Source: an uncultured Pseudomonadota bacterium (GTDB lineage Bacteria > Myxococcota_A > UBA796 > CAJQPC01). From it: a stretch of 64,000 nucleotides of DNA. Positions 26,507 through 35,088 of the stretch are shown here, piece after piece. Positions within the stretch are counted from its first letter, which is position 1. Each line of letters starts with the position of its first letter. Under the pieces are notes generated by a model. That model saw only the letters and a list, made by a program, of their open reading frames with translations, was not told where the DNA came from and did no database searches. The position numbers and the translations under genes are program-made. The stretch lies in NCBI GenBank assembly GCA_913060515.1, contig CAJXRZ010000003.1, positions 1 through 64,000 on the forward strand, in the 5' to 3' direction.

Positions 26507-27166
26507 TCAGGGCCGGCGCAGCTTCCCGGTCCCATCAAAGTCCAAGTACTTGGTGTCCAGCTCCACCGTCAGCCGCGCGGTGTTCATGTCCTGCCAGACC
26601 AAGACCCCTTCGCCCATCGTGTCCCAGCCGTTCGAGCTCGTGACGACGGTGGGCCCTTCCCACTTGTCCAGCTCCCAAAGATAGGGGTCATCTGGTACAA
26701 TTGTAAGTAGTTCCCCCAATAACAGCATTCCCCAATAGTCAGTCTCCGGAGTCGTACAGACGACCTCCATCTCGAAGTCCACCAGGTCCCTGGTCATGGT
26801 GGTCGGACAGCTCAACTCAAAGTCGTGTCGCTCTCCCTCAAACCACCCAGACGCGGAGATCTCAATGGTGGCGCTGTATTCACCGGATGCGTCCACGACG
26901 CCGTCGCAGTCCTGGTCCACGCCGTCAAAGGTTTCGGTGGCCCCGGGGAAGATTTCTGCGTTCAGATCGTCGCAGTCCACGTCCTCTGCAAAGCCATCCT
27001 CGTCCCGGTCCCTGGGCTCACTCGTTCCCGTGTCTCCGGTGTCCTGCCCCGTATCGCCGGTATCCCCGGTGTCTTCGAGCCCCGTGTCGGGTTCGGTGTC
27101 TACAAGGATCCCGCTGTCGGGCTCCTGCGGTTCGCCAATGCAGGCGAGAGAGATCAGAAGAAGCAT
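26507..27166 (-). CDS. Short-signal lipoprotein with MopE-type calcium motif
   Basis: The signal MLLLISLAC is only eight residues before the lipid Cys and carries no basic residue; no earlier start exists. A Thr/Gly/Asp linker (DTGDTGDTGQDTGDTG) leads to the MopE-like module DEDGFAEDVDCDD...PGATETFDGVDQDCDGVVD, which probably binds Ca2+. The remaining 120 residues are beta-rich. It sits between boxB and the response regulator, convergent with boxB. A stretch around 26690-26750 is more AT-rich than its surroundings without breaking the frame. Its role in aromatic metabolism, if any, is unknown. Confidence 0.76.
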   Translation of the reverse strand: MLLLISLACIGEPQEPDSGILVDTEPDTGLEDTGDTGDTGQDTGDTGTSEPRDRDEDGFAEDVDCDDLNAEIFPGATETFDGVDQDCDGVVDASGEYSATIEISASGWFEGERHDFELSCPTTMTRDLVDFEMEVVCTTPETDYWGMLLLGELLTIVPDDPYLWELDKWEGPTVVTSSNGWDTMGEGVLVWQDMNTARLTVELDTKYLDFDGTGKLRRP

Positions 27167-27256
27167 GCCCCACCAAAGCCCCTTGTGGTCGCTACGTCAA
27201 GTCACTACCCGAAGCTGTCAATTCCCTGCTGTAGTAAACTGTAGAGGTCAAGCTCG

Positions 27257-27670
27257 ATGAAACCGGTCACCCTGTATGGGAACCCAATGGACCATGTGAC
27301 CGACGAAACCCGACATAGTGTGATCATCGTTGAAGACGAAGGCGTAGTCTTGAAGACCCTCCTTCGTCTCCTTGGGCGCACCTACGACGTCCAGGGCGTT
27401 CGCTCCTTAGAGGAGGCCGAAGTCCTGATGCGCAAGAGGCCCCCAAGCGCGGTGGTCTGTGATCTGCACCTGACGGACGCCGGCCCTAAGAGCATCGTGA
27501 AGTCTTTGACGGCGATGGACCTGAGTCAGCGCACCGTCTTCATGTCCGGCGGCGCTGTCGCTGAGGATGACGAAGGCTCCTTCGATGAGCTGCCCGGTCC
27601 ACTGCTGCGCAAGCCCTTCAATCCCGCCGCACTGCGCGAGATCTTGGCCCAGGTGATCGACGAGGGCTGA
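27257..27670 (+). CDS. Stand-alone response regulator receiver protein
   Basis: A single CheY-like receiver of 137 residues with no output domain. The acidic pair is in VEDEG, the phospho-acceptor Asp in VCDLHLTD (about residue 71), Ser/Thr in FMSGGA, and the conserved Lys in LLRKPFNP. A GAGGTC ribosome site lies about ten bases upstream, and ATG 27287 is an alternative start. hcrC begins 32 bases after its stop, so the two may be cotranscribed. Its kinase partner is not in the window. Confidence 0.85.
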   Translation: MKPVTLYGNPMDHVTDETRHSVIIVEDEGVVLKTLLRLLGRTYDVQGVRSLEEAEVLMRKRPPSAVVCDLHLTDAGPKSIVKSLTAMDLSQRTVFMSGGAVAEDDEGSFDELPGPLLRKPFNPAALREILAQVIDEG

Positions 27671-27702
27671 TTCCTTGGCCTCGCGTCGGTTACTTTCCTT
27701 CC

Positions 27703-28218
27703 ATGGCCGACCCAATCATCCTGCGATGCCGTCTGAACGGCACCCCAAAGACGGAGCTCATCGCTCCAAACCGCAGCCTCCTGGACTTCCTGCGCGAAGA
27801 CCTGGGCTACACGGGCAGCAAACACGGCTGTGACGTGGGCGACTGCGGTGCTTGCACGGTGCGAATAGACGGCGCCCCCACCCTCTCCTGCATCACTTTG
27901 GCCGCCTCGGTCGAGGGCAAATCGCTGCAGACCATCGAGGGGGTCGCAGGCAGCGAGCCAACCCTGGTCCAACAGTGCTTCCATGAGCACGTGGCCGCCC
28001 AGTGCGGCTACTGCACACCGGGCATCGTGCTCGTGCTCGAGGCCCTGTTCGAGGAGCAGGCCGACCCCAGCGAAGAGGCCATCGCCGAGGTGCTGGGGTC
28101 CAACATCTGCCGCTGCACGGGGTACACGAAGATCCTCAGCGCAGCCATCGACGCCCGGGAGCGCCGAAACGGACGCCCGGCCAAGCCCCCAACGCCTACC
28201 TTCGCGAGGGACCTGTGA
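27703..28218 (+). CDS. hcrC: 4-hydroxybenzoyl-CoA reductase, [2Fe-2S] gamma subunit
   Basis: The small subunit carries two [2Fe-2S] clusters that pass electrons to the molybdenum cofactor. The plant-type set GCDVGDCGAC...LSC lies at about residues 42-66, and the second set CGYC...ICRC at about residues 100-140. At 171 residues it fits the HcrC/CoxS/XdhC family. Assignment to 4-hydroxybenzoyl-CoA reductase rests on the neighbouring HcrA and especially HcrB. Its TGA overlaps the GTG of hcrA (GTGA). No strong ribosome site is visible before ATG 27703. Confidence 0.87.
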   Translation: MADPIILRCRLNGTPKTELIAPNRSLLDFLREDLGYTGSKHGCDVGDCGACTVRIDGAPTLSCITLAASVEGKSLQTIEGVAGSEPTLVQQCFHEHVAAQCGYCTPGIVLVLEALFEEQADPSEEAIAEVLGSNICRCTGYTKILSAAIDARERRNGRPAKPPTPTFARDL

Positions 28219-30524
28219 GCGAGAAGACCAGCGCCAAGATCGACGGCCTGGATAAGATCACTGGACGGGCCCAGTTCACCGACGACATGACCCGCCCAGG
28301 CATGCTCCACGGGGCCTTCCTGCGCAGTCCTCATGCTCACGCGCGCATCCTGTCCATCGACACCGCCCCCGCCCTGGCCATGGAGGGCGTTCACGCGGTG
28401 CTCCTTGGGGAGGATCTGCCGGTCAACTACGGCGTGATCCCGGTCGCGATGGACGAGCACGCTCTGGCGATCGACAAGGTGCGCTTCGTGGGCGAGGAAG
28501 TGGCCTGTGTGGCCGCCGTGGACCGCGCGACGGCCATCCGCGCGAGCAGAGCGATCGTGGTCGAGTACGAAGTGCTCGAGGCCGTCCTCTCCATCGAAGA
28601 TGCGATGAACAAGGACAAGCCCCTGCTGCACGAGGGCAAGCGCAAGGCCTCCAACGTGCTGCGACGGGTTCGCCAGCGCTACGGCGATGCAGACGCCGGC
28701 TTCGAGGCCGCAGACGTGATCTTGGAGGCGGAGTACGACTACCCCGGCTCCACCCATGTGCCCCTGGAGACCCAGGTGGCCTTGGCCGAGGTGACCGCGG
28801 ACGGCTTGCTGACCCTGTTCTCCTCCACCCAGATTCCCCACTACCTGCACCGCATCTTGGGACGCGTCCTCGAACGCCGCATGCAGGACATCCGTGTGGT
28901 CAAGCCCCATGTAGGCGCCGGCTACGGCGGAAAGTCTGACCCCTTCGCCAACGAGCTCTGCGCAGCGGCCTTGGCCATTCGAACGGGCCGGCCCATCAAG
29001 ATCATCTTGGACCGCGAGGAGGTCTTCTACGCCCACCGCGGACGCCACCGCACCAAGATGTGGCTCAAGATGGGGATTACGCGCGAGGGAAAGATCACAG
29101 CCGCCGACTTTAAGGCCTGGGCAGAAGGCGGGGCATACGCCAGCTATGGCGTGGTGACGGCCTACTACTTTGGGGTGTTTCTTCCCCTGCCCTACGTGCT
29201 GGACAACTGGCGCTTTGAGACCCACCGCTGCTACACAAATCACCCGCCATGTGGCCCCAAGCGAGGCCACGGTGCCATCCAGCCGCGCTTCGCCCTGGAG
29301 CAGCACCTGGATCGCCTGGCCCTTGAGATCGGCATGTCCCCGGCCAAGCTGCGCTCCATCAACTCGGTTCAGCCAGACACCGAGACCAGCAACGGCCTGC
29401 GCATCACCTCCGTGGCCCTCAACGAGTGCATCGACGCGGTGGTCAAGGCCAGCGGCTTTGAGGACAAAGTCGGCAAGATGCCCCCCAATCGGGGCATCGG
29501 CATCGCGGCCAGCGCCTACATGTGCGGCGCCCTGCACGCCATCTACGCATCCGAGCTCCCCCAGTCTGCCGTGCAGATCTGCGCGGACCGCAGCGGACGC
29601 ATCGCCATCTTCAGCGGCACCGCCGACATCGGTCAGGGCAGCAACCACATGCTGGCCCAGATCGTCGCCGACACCGTGGGCATCCAGCCCAAGGACTGCC
29701 GGGTCCTGGAGGCGGACACCGACTTCACGCCCGTGGACCTGGGCTCCTACAGCTCCCGGGTCACCTTCTTCGCCGGCAATGCAGCCGTTCGCGCTGCAGA
29801 GAAACTGAAAGCGGCCATGGAAGAGACCTTGTGCAAGCGCTGGGAAGTGGAGAGCGTGCGCTTCGAGGACGGCCAGGTTCACGGGGGGGTGAACGCCGAC
29901 GGCGAGCCCATCGTGGCCTCGTTCGCGCAAGCCGTTGAGTGGGCTGAACAAGAGCACGGAACCCTGGGATTCACCGGCTACTACACGCCGCCGAAGATCG
30001 GATCCCGCTTTCGCCGACAGAGCGTCGGCCCCTCTCCAGCCTACAGCTTCACCGCCCAGGTCGCGGAGGTGGAGGTGGACCCCGAGACCGGCATGGTCAA
30101 GGTCGTGGACGTCTGGTGTGCCCATGACTGCGGAAAGGCCCTGAACCCGGTCATCGTTGAGGGCCAGCTGGAAGGCTGTGTCTACATGGGCGTTGGCGAG
30201 GCCATCTTGGAGGACCACAACTTCACCGGCCCCATGTCCCGCAGGGGACCGCTGCACAAGAGCGCCTCCATCCTGGAGTACAAGATCCCCACTCTGCACG
30301 AGACCCCCAGGATCCACTCCATCCTGGTCGAGTCCATGGACAAAGAGGGCCCGCGCGGCGCAAAGGAGGCCGGCGAGGGCCCCCAGCTCCCCACGGTCCC
30401 GGCCATCGCCAATGCCATCTTCGACGCGGTGGGCGTTCGATTGGAGACGGCTCCCTTCACGCCAGACCGGGTGCTGACGGCCATTGAGCGCAAAGCTCGG
30501 AAAGATGCGAAGGAGGCCCGCTGA
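28215..30524 (+). CDS. hcrA: 4-hydroxybenzoyl-CoA reductase, molybdopterin alpha subunit
   Basis: The enzyme removes the para-hydroxyl of 4-hydroxybenzoyl-CoA to give benzoyl-CoA and water, using low-potential electrons. The GTG start overlapping hcrC gives 769 residues, the length of studied HcrA. The N-terminal KIDGLDKITGRAQFTDD block, the GAGYGGKSDPFANELCAAALA cofactor loop, KRGHGAIQPRFALEQ and the C-terminal catalytic-Glu region (EAGEGPQLPTVPAIANAI) follow xanthine-oxidase-family order. The stop shares one base with the ATG of hcrB. Other family members (xanthine, CO or quinoline dehydrogenases) are less likely given the HcrB insert. Confidence 0.88.
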   Translation: MSEKTSAKIDGLDKITGRAQFTDDMTRPGMLHGAFLRSPHAHARILSIDTAPALAMEGVHAVLLGEDLPVNYGVIPVAMDEHALAIDKVRFVGEEVACVAAVDRATAIRASRAIVVEYEVLEAVLSIEDAMNKDKPLLHEGKRKASNVLRRVRQRYGDADAGFEAADVILEAEYDYPGSTHVPLETQVALAEVTADGLLTLFSSTQIPHYLHRILGRVLERRMQDIRVVKPHVGAGYGGKSDPFANELCAAALAIRTGRPIKIILDREEVFYAHRGRHRTKMWLKMGITREGKITAADFKAWAEGGAYASYGVVTAYYFGVFLPLPYVLDNWRFETHRCYTNHPPCGPKRGHGAIQPRFALEQHLDRLALEIGMSPAKLRSINSVQPDTETSNGLRITSVALNECIDAVVKASGFEDKVGKMPPNRGIGIAASAYMCGALHAIYASELPQSAVQICADRSGRIAIFSGTADIGQGSNHMLAQIVADTVGIQPKDCRVLEADTDFTPVDLGSYSSRVTFFAGNAAVRAAEKLKAAMEETLCKRWEVESVRFEDGQVHGGVNADGEPIVASFAQAVEWAEQEHGTLGFTGYYTPPKIGSRFRRQSVGPSPAYSFTAQVAEVEVDPETGMVKVVDVWCAHDCGKALNPVIVEGQLEGCVYMGVGEAILEDHNFTGPMSRRGPLHKSASILEYKIPTLHETPRIHSILVESMDKEGPRGAKEAGEGPQLPTVPAIANAIFDAVGVRLETAPFTPDRVLTAIERKARKDAKEAR

Positions 30525-31519
30525 TGCTGCCGCTTCCCGACTTTGACCTGCACCGTCCGCAGACCCTTCCCGAGGCCTTGCGCCTGCGCGCGGCGCTTCC
30601 CAAGGCCCGCATCCTGGCCGGCGGCACCGACCTGATCCCCTCGATGAAGCAGGGGCTCTTCACGCCCCAGGACGTGCTCCACATCGCCGGACTGGCCGAG
30701 CTGAAAGGCATCACGGTCAACGCCGACGGCATCCGGGTGGGCGCACTGACCTCGCTGACGGAGATGAGGCGGGATGCGCGCTTGGCCACCTTGGTGCCAG
30801 GGCTGGTGGCGGCCTGCAAGAGCGTGGCGACGCCTACCCTCCAGAACATGGCGACCCTGGGCGGCAACCTGCTGCTGGACACCCGCTGCCGCTTCTACAA
30901 CCAGAGCCAGTTCTGGCGAGAGGCCCTCGGGGGCGCCAACGCCAAGCCCGCCACAGGTTGTCTGAAGTGCGACTCCGCCGGCATCTGCCACATCGCACCG
31001 AAGGGAAAGGGCTGCTACGCCGCCCACTCTGCCGACACGGTGCCCACGCTGATTCTTCTCGGAGCCCAAGCTGAGCTGGCCAGCGTACGCGGGACCCGGC
31101 GCCTGGCCGTCGAGGCGCTCTACGGCGAAGATGGCCGCGAGGCAGCACCGGATCGCAGCCCTCGCTTGCTCATCGCTGGAGACGAGGTCCTGGTCGCCGT
31201 CCACATCCCCACACCGACCGGCCCCACCGTTCACCGCAAAGTGCGCGCCCGCGCGGCCATCGACTACCCCATGCTCTTGGTCGCCGCGAGCGCCGAGGGG
31301 GTGGTCCTGAGCAGCCTGGGCCCGAGACCCCAACGTGTGACCGGCATCCAGGACAGCATGCTGGACGCAGACATCGACGCGGTGGCGCAGGCCGCCTTTT
31401 CCCAAGCATTCCCCCTAGCGACCCATGTCTGGGCCAGCACCTGGCGAAAGAAGATGGTTCGTGTAGAAGTACGACGTGCGCTGGCCGAGCTGGCCACCCT
31501 CAATGGAGATCCCCGATGA
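30524..31519 (+). CDS. hcrB: 4-hydroxybenzoyl-CoA reductase, FAD/[4Fe-4S] beta subunit
   Basis: The FAD subunit has the usual LAGGTDLIPSM and ATLGGNLLLDTRC motifs. It also contains the insert that sets HcrB apart from other family members: five Cys at residues 122, 146, 149, 155 and 164, in a segment with FYNQSQFWREALGG and CYAAHSADT, four of which should bind a [4Fe-4S] cluster. In the Thauera enzyme this cluster lets electrons run in the reducing direction. The length, 331 residues, is normal. The TGA overlaps the ATG of the Cys-rich precursor gene as ATGA. Confidence 0.92.
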   Translation: MLPLPDFDLHRPQTLPEALRLRAALPKARILAGGTDLIPSMKQGLFTPQDVLHIAGLAELKGITVNADGIRVGALTSLTEMRRDARLATLVPGLVAACKSVATPTLQNMATLGGNLLLDTRCRFYNQSQFWREALGGANAKPATGCLKCDSAGICHIAPKGKGCYAAHSADTVPTLILLGAQAELASVRGTRRLAVEALYGEDGREAAPDRSPRLLIAGDEVLVAVHIPTPTGPTVHRKVRARAAIDYPMLLVAASAEGVVLSSLGPRPQRVTGIQDSMLDADIDAVAQAAFSQAFPLATHVWASTWRKKMVRVEVRRALAELATLNGDPR

Positions 31520-31863
31520 ACATTCAGAAGACCCTGGCCATGGCCGCCCTCTCCGGCCTGATGGCCGGCTCCCTCGTCGCTTGCAGCGGCGACGCCAAGC
31601 CAGAGGCTGCCCCTGCTGCCGAAGCTCCCGCTGCTGAGGCACCTGCTGCTGCAGCTCCCGCCGCCGCCGCCCCAGAGGCCATGGCCGACGCCGAGCAGCC
31701 CGCCACCATCCCCGAGCACGGCTGCAAGGGCATGAACGAATGCAAGGGCCAAGGCGGCTGCCACGTCGAAGGCGCCAACAGCTGCACCGGCGGCAACGAG
31801 TGCAAGGGCAAGGGTGGCTGCTGCACCATGAAGGAAAAGACTGACTGCCCGGCCGACGAGTAG
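31516..31863 (+). CDS. Bufferin-like (BufA2-type) Cys-rich RiPP precursor, predicted lipoprotein
   Basis: Residues 1-22 are a signal peptide ending in a lipobox, LVAC (Cys23). An Ala/Pro/Glu spacer runs to about 66. The core then has eight Cys at 70, 76, 82, 90, 96, 102, 103 and 111: two triplets spaced by six residues (period 20) in the text NECKGQGGC and NECKGKGGC, matching the CKG-rich BufA2 pattern. Bufferins are ribosomal peptides whose Cys are turned into copper-binding groups by an MNIO enzyme, here the next gene. Its ATG overlaps the hcrB stop, with GGAGATCC seven bases upstream. A lipid-anchored metallophore would be unusual. The modification is inferred. Confidence 0.85.
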   Translation: MNIQKTLAMAALSGLMAGSLVACSGDAKPEAAPAAEAPAAEAPAAAAPAAAAPEAMADAEQPATIPEHGCKGMNECKGQGGCHVEGANSCTGGNECKGKGGCCTMKEKTDCPADE

Positions 31864-31910
31864 CGTCCGAGCGACGAGCAGCGCCCATCCAACCCCGGTT
31901 CTCAGTCCCC

Positions 31911-32708
31911 ATGCTGGGCGTCGGGGTGGGCTTTCGTGTGCCCCACTACAGCTTGGTGGTGGAGACCCATCCGGAGATGGACTGGTTCGAGGTCATCTCG
32001 GAGAACTTCATGGGGGACGGCGGCTCGCCCGCCAGCTTTCTCAAGCGCCTGGCGGGCCACTACACGGTCGTTCCCCACGGCGTGAGCGCGAACCTTGGCG
32101 GTGAAGAGGACCCTGAGCACACCCGGCGGCTGCTGCGTCTGGTGGACCAGCTCAATCCGCCTTGGGTAAGTGACCATCTGTGTTGGACCCGCGCAGGCGG
32201 CGTGGCCAGCCACGATCTGCTGCCGCTGCCCTACGTGCCCAAGATCATCGAGCATGTGGCCAATCGCATCGACGCTCTGCAGCAGAAGCTCGGACGGCCA
32301 TTCGCGGTGGAGAACCTGAGCTCCTACGCCACCTTCAAGGCCAGCGTCATGCCCGAGGCCGAGTTCCTCCAGCGCATCGCAGACCGCGCCGACTGCGCCA
32401 TCCTGCTGGATCTAAACAACGTCTTTGTCTCGGCCTGCAACCACGGCTTTGAGCCTGCGGACTACCTGGCTCAGCTCCCCTTAGAGCGCGTCGTCCAGGT
32501 GCACTTGGCCGGCCACAGCATCACCCCAACCCATCGCCTGGACACCCACGATGGGCCAGTCTGTGACGAGGTTTGGGGGCTGTATGAAGCCTTCATTGGC
32601 ATGCGGGGCCCGGTGAGCACGCTCATTGAGTGGGATGAGCACATCCCCTCCTTCGATCGCCTCGCAGCCGAGGCCAAAGCGGCCCGGGACCGACTCCATG
32701 CCCTCTAA
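31911..32708 (+). CDS. MNIO/DUF692-family oxidase, BufB-like
   Basis: MNIO enzymes use two or three iron atoms to oxidise Cys or other residues in peptide precursors (MbnB, TglH, ChrH, BufB). The 265-residue TIM-barrel signature is complete: GVGVGFR start, FEVISENFM, VPHGVS, VSDHLCW, VENLSSYA, LLDLNNVFVSACNHG, VHLAGH and LIEWDEHIP supply the His/Glu/Asp iron ligands. It lies 47 bases after the Cys-rich precursor and overlaps the DUF2063 gene by 11 bases. Together these form the precursor-MNIO-partner trio of bufferin clusters. The exact product is not determined by sequence. Confidence 0.92.
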   Translation: MLGVGVGFRVPHYSLVVETHPEMDWFEVISENFMGDGGSPASFLKRLAGHYTVVPHGVSANLGGEEDPEHTRRLLRLVDQLNPPWVSDHLCWTRAGGVASHDLLPLPYVPKIIEHVANRIDALQQKLGRPFAVENLSSYATFKASVMPEAEFLQRIADRADCAILLDLNNVFVSACNHGFEPADYLAQLPLERVVQVHLAGHSITPTHRLDTHDGPVCDEVWGLYEAFIGMRGPVSTLIEWDEHIPSFDRLAAEAKAARDRLHAL

Positions 32709-33468
32709 ATCCGAGCAGGGCGTGCAGAGCGAGGCGCTGCCACCGGACTGGCAGGGCAGCCTCTTGGAGATGATTCGTGGTGCAGCCCCCTTGAACGGCG
32801 CCCTCTTTGCTGGCAGCGAGACCTTGAGCGGCGAGGAGCAGGTGGGGGTCTACGCCCAGCAGTTCCGCCTGCGCATTCGACCCGCTCTGCACCAAGACGC
32901 CCCCGGACTGGCCGCACTGGTGGGCCCTGAGATCGAGCCCCTCTTTGAGCAGTACCTCGCCGACTGCCCACCACGCTCTTGGTCCTTGGACCACTTGGCG
33001 GACCGCCTGGAGGCCTGGCTGGCCCAGCGAGGGGCCCCCTTGGCCCACCAAGAGATGGCCCGCCTGGATCACGCCGTACAAGAGATCTTCTTCGCGGCCG
33101 AGCCGGTGCCCCTGGATCCAGCTGCCCTGGGCGGAATGCCGGACTTGGTGACCTCGCCGGCGGTGCAGCTGCTCACCCTGCAGCAATCGGTTCACCACTT
33201 CCGGGCACAAGCTCTGGGCGGACAAGCAGCGGATCCCCTCATTCAAGGCCCCTTCCACGTCATCGTGTACCGAAAGGGCCGACGCGTTCGCCACCTGGAG
33301 GTAGAGCCCGCCTGCTTCGCGCTGCTGGAGCACATCGAGCTGGGTCTGGAGCAAGCCGTGGGCCGGGTGCTGGCAGAGGGCCTCTGCACCGAGACAGAGC
33401 TGGGCGAGCGGATCGCGGACTGGTTCAAGCTCTTCGCTCAGCGCGGACTGGTCCAGACCAAAAGCTGA
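32698..33468 (+). CDS. DUF2063 family partner protein, BufC/HvfC-like
   Basis: DUF2063 proteins accompany MNIO enzymes and help them engage the precursor peptide. The start MPSKSEQGVQ lies inside the end of the MNIO gene (11-base overlap); the longer frame to 32626 is only shadow of that gene. The N-terminal helical domain shows the family text VYAQQFRLRI and GPEIEPLFEQYLADCPPRSWSLDHLADRL, and the C-terminal half (FHVIVYRKGRRVRHLEVEPACFALLEHIELG) is the second domain. It is 256 residues long. No exporter or BufD-like gene follows. Confidence 0.88.
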   Translation: MPSKSEQGVQSEALPPDWQGSLLEMIRGAAPLNGALFAGSETLSGEEQVGVYAQQFRLRIRPALHQDAPGLAALVGPEIEPLFEQYLADCPPRSWSLDHLADRLEAWLAQRGAPLAHQEMARLDHAVQEIFFAAEPVPLDPAALGGMPDLVTSPAVQLLTLQQSVHHFRAQALGGQAADPLIQGPFHVIVYRKGRRVRHLEVEPACFALLEHIELGLEQAVGRVLAEGLCTETELGERIADWFKLFAQRGLVQTKS

Positions 33469-33527
33469 CAACCATCAGGTGACAACCACGACCAAACCCA
33501 CCTAAAGTGTCTCCTCAGGGGTGACAC

Positions 33528-35036
33528 ATGACGACACGACGGGAGCTGCTCAAGGGTCTTGCAGCAGGAGGATTGGCAGCCATCACCGCCGCCTCCAGGC
33601 CGGCCCACGCTAGAAGAAGGCAACGCAAGAACCTGCTGATTATCAGCAGCGACGAGCACCGCCACGACGCCATGTCCTGCGCCGGACACCCGGTCCTTCA
33701 GACCCCAAGACTGGACCGCTTGGCCGCCCAAGGCATGCGCCTGACCCAGTCCGTGGCCTCGGCACCTCTCTGTGCGCCGGCTCGCCAGAGCATGCTCACG
33801 GGACTGCTGCCCTCGGAGCACGGGCAGCTCGGCAACGGCTTTGTCTTTGACGCCAGACACCCCACGCTGGTGGACGCTGCGCGTGACGCCGGGATCTACA
33901 CCGCCGGGTTCGGAAAGCTGCACCTGAACAACGGGCAGGAAGACCTGGCCTCGTGCGCGGGATTCCAGCGCTTCGACGCCGGCTACACCACCGAGCTCTG
34001 GTACATCACCGAACTTCAGAAGCAGCTCAAGTCCAGCAAACCACCCGGGCGCCTGGACCCCGAGGATGAGGCGGTCTGGAAGGCCCTCTCCACCAAAGAT
34101 CACCGCTTTTGGGGCATGCCGCTGGACGATGCCAGCCTGCTGCCCGACGAGAGAATCGCCGCGCTGACGAAGCAAGAGTTGGAGCACGCCCCCGCCGATC
34201 GGCCCTGGCTGATCTACTGCAGCCTTCGGCAACCTCACCACTATTGGACGCTGCCTAGGCGGCACTACTACCGCTACGCCCTGGAGCTCATCGACGCACC
34301 GGTGCTCCCCCAAGGCATGACCCGGCGGGACCGCGAGCGCGCCTCTCGCTACGGCTGGGACGCGATGACCCCCGAGCAGGTGGCGGTCTGTCGGGCGCGC
34401 TACTACGGCGCCATTGACTATGTTGATACGCAAGTGGGCGGCATTCTGGACCACCTGGAGAAGCTGGGTTTGGCCGAAGATACGGTCGTGGCCTACATCT
34501 CCGACCATGGCGAGCAGCTGGGAGAGCATGGGCTGTGGTTCAAGGGGACCATGCACCCTGGGAGCGTTCGCGTGCCCACCATCATTCGGGCCCCCGGGAA
34601 GCTGGAGCCTGGCGCCGAGAGCGAGGTCTTGCTCGCTGGCGTAGACCTGTTGCCCACCTTGATGAACCTCGCTGGGTGGGAGCTCCCGGCCATGCTGCCC
34701 GACGGCCAACCCATCAGCGGCCAGGACCTCTCGGGCGCCTTGATGGGCTTAGAGGGCGGCCCCAAGGCCCAGTTCGCGATGATGGCGGGCAGCCGTGGCG
34801 TCGATCTGAGCATGCTCGCGACCCAGCAGCACCGGTTGGTGGCCCATGGCTTGGGCCGAGACCGACCCAAGGCCCTGCAGCTCTTTGACCGCAAGTCCGA
34901 CCCCCACGGTCGAGCCAACCTGGTTCATGAGAGTCCAGCGACCCCGGCCCTGCAGGCCGCTCTGGACGCTTGGTTGGCCGGGCTGCAGGCGCCGCGCTTC
35001 CCGCCAAAGAAGGTCGGAGCGGGTGGGCACAGCTGA
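33528..35036 (+). CDS. Tat-exported sulfatase (arylsulfatase family)
   Basis: A twin-arginine signal (TTRRELLKG then a hydrophobic stretch) indicates export in a folded state. The catalytic site C82-A-P-A-R matches the CxPxR motif whose Cys becomes formylglycine. Metal ligands are found in ISSDEHRHD near the N terminus and SDHGEQLGEHGLW at about residues 325-337. At 502 residues it is a full sulfatase. It hydrolyses a sulfate ester in the periplasm; the substrate is unknown. It begins 59 bases after the DUF2063 gene with only a modest AGGGG ribosome site. A true formylglycine-generating enzyme is not visible in the window. Confidence 0.9.
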   Translation: MTTRRELLKGLAAGGLAAITAASRPAHARRRQRKNLLIISSDEHRHDAMSCAGHPVLQTPRLDRLAAQGMRLTQSVASAPLCAPARQSMLTGLLPSEHGQLGNGFVFDARHPTLVDAARDAGIYTAGFGKLHLNNGQEDLASCAGFQRFDAGYTTELWYITELQKQLKSSKPPGRLDPEDEAVWKALSTKDHRFWGMPLDDASLLPDERIAALTKQELEHAPADRPWLIYCSLRQPHHYWTLPRRHYYRYALELIDAPVLPQGMTRRDRERASRYGWDAMTPEQVAVCRARYYGAIDYVDTQVGGILDHLEKLGLAEDTVVAYISDHGEQLGEHGLWFKGTMHPGSVRVPTIIRAPGKLEPGAESEVLLAGVDLLPTLMNLAGWELPAMLPDGQPISGQDLSGALMGLEGGPKAQFAMMAGSRGVDLSMLATQQHRLVAHGLGRDRPKALQLFDRKSDPHGRANLVHESPATPALQAALDAWLAGLQAPRFPPKKVGAGGHS

Positions 35037-35088
35037 GCCTTGCCCCCGCAGGCCCACTCCGGTAAGGCGACGACGCCCGGAGATACGC

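Noticed and set aside
28008-30317. 769-codon minus-strand frame opposite hcrA
   Set aside because: It mirrors the hcrA frame in GC-rich DNA, has Val/His/Gly-biased text and no known domains; the plus strand encodes a clear family member.
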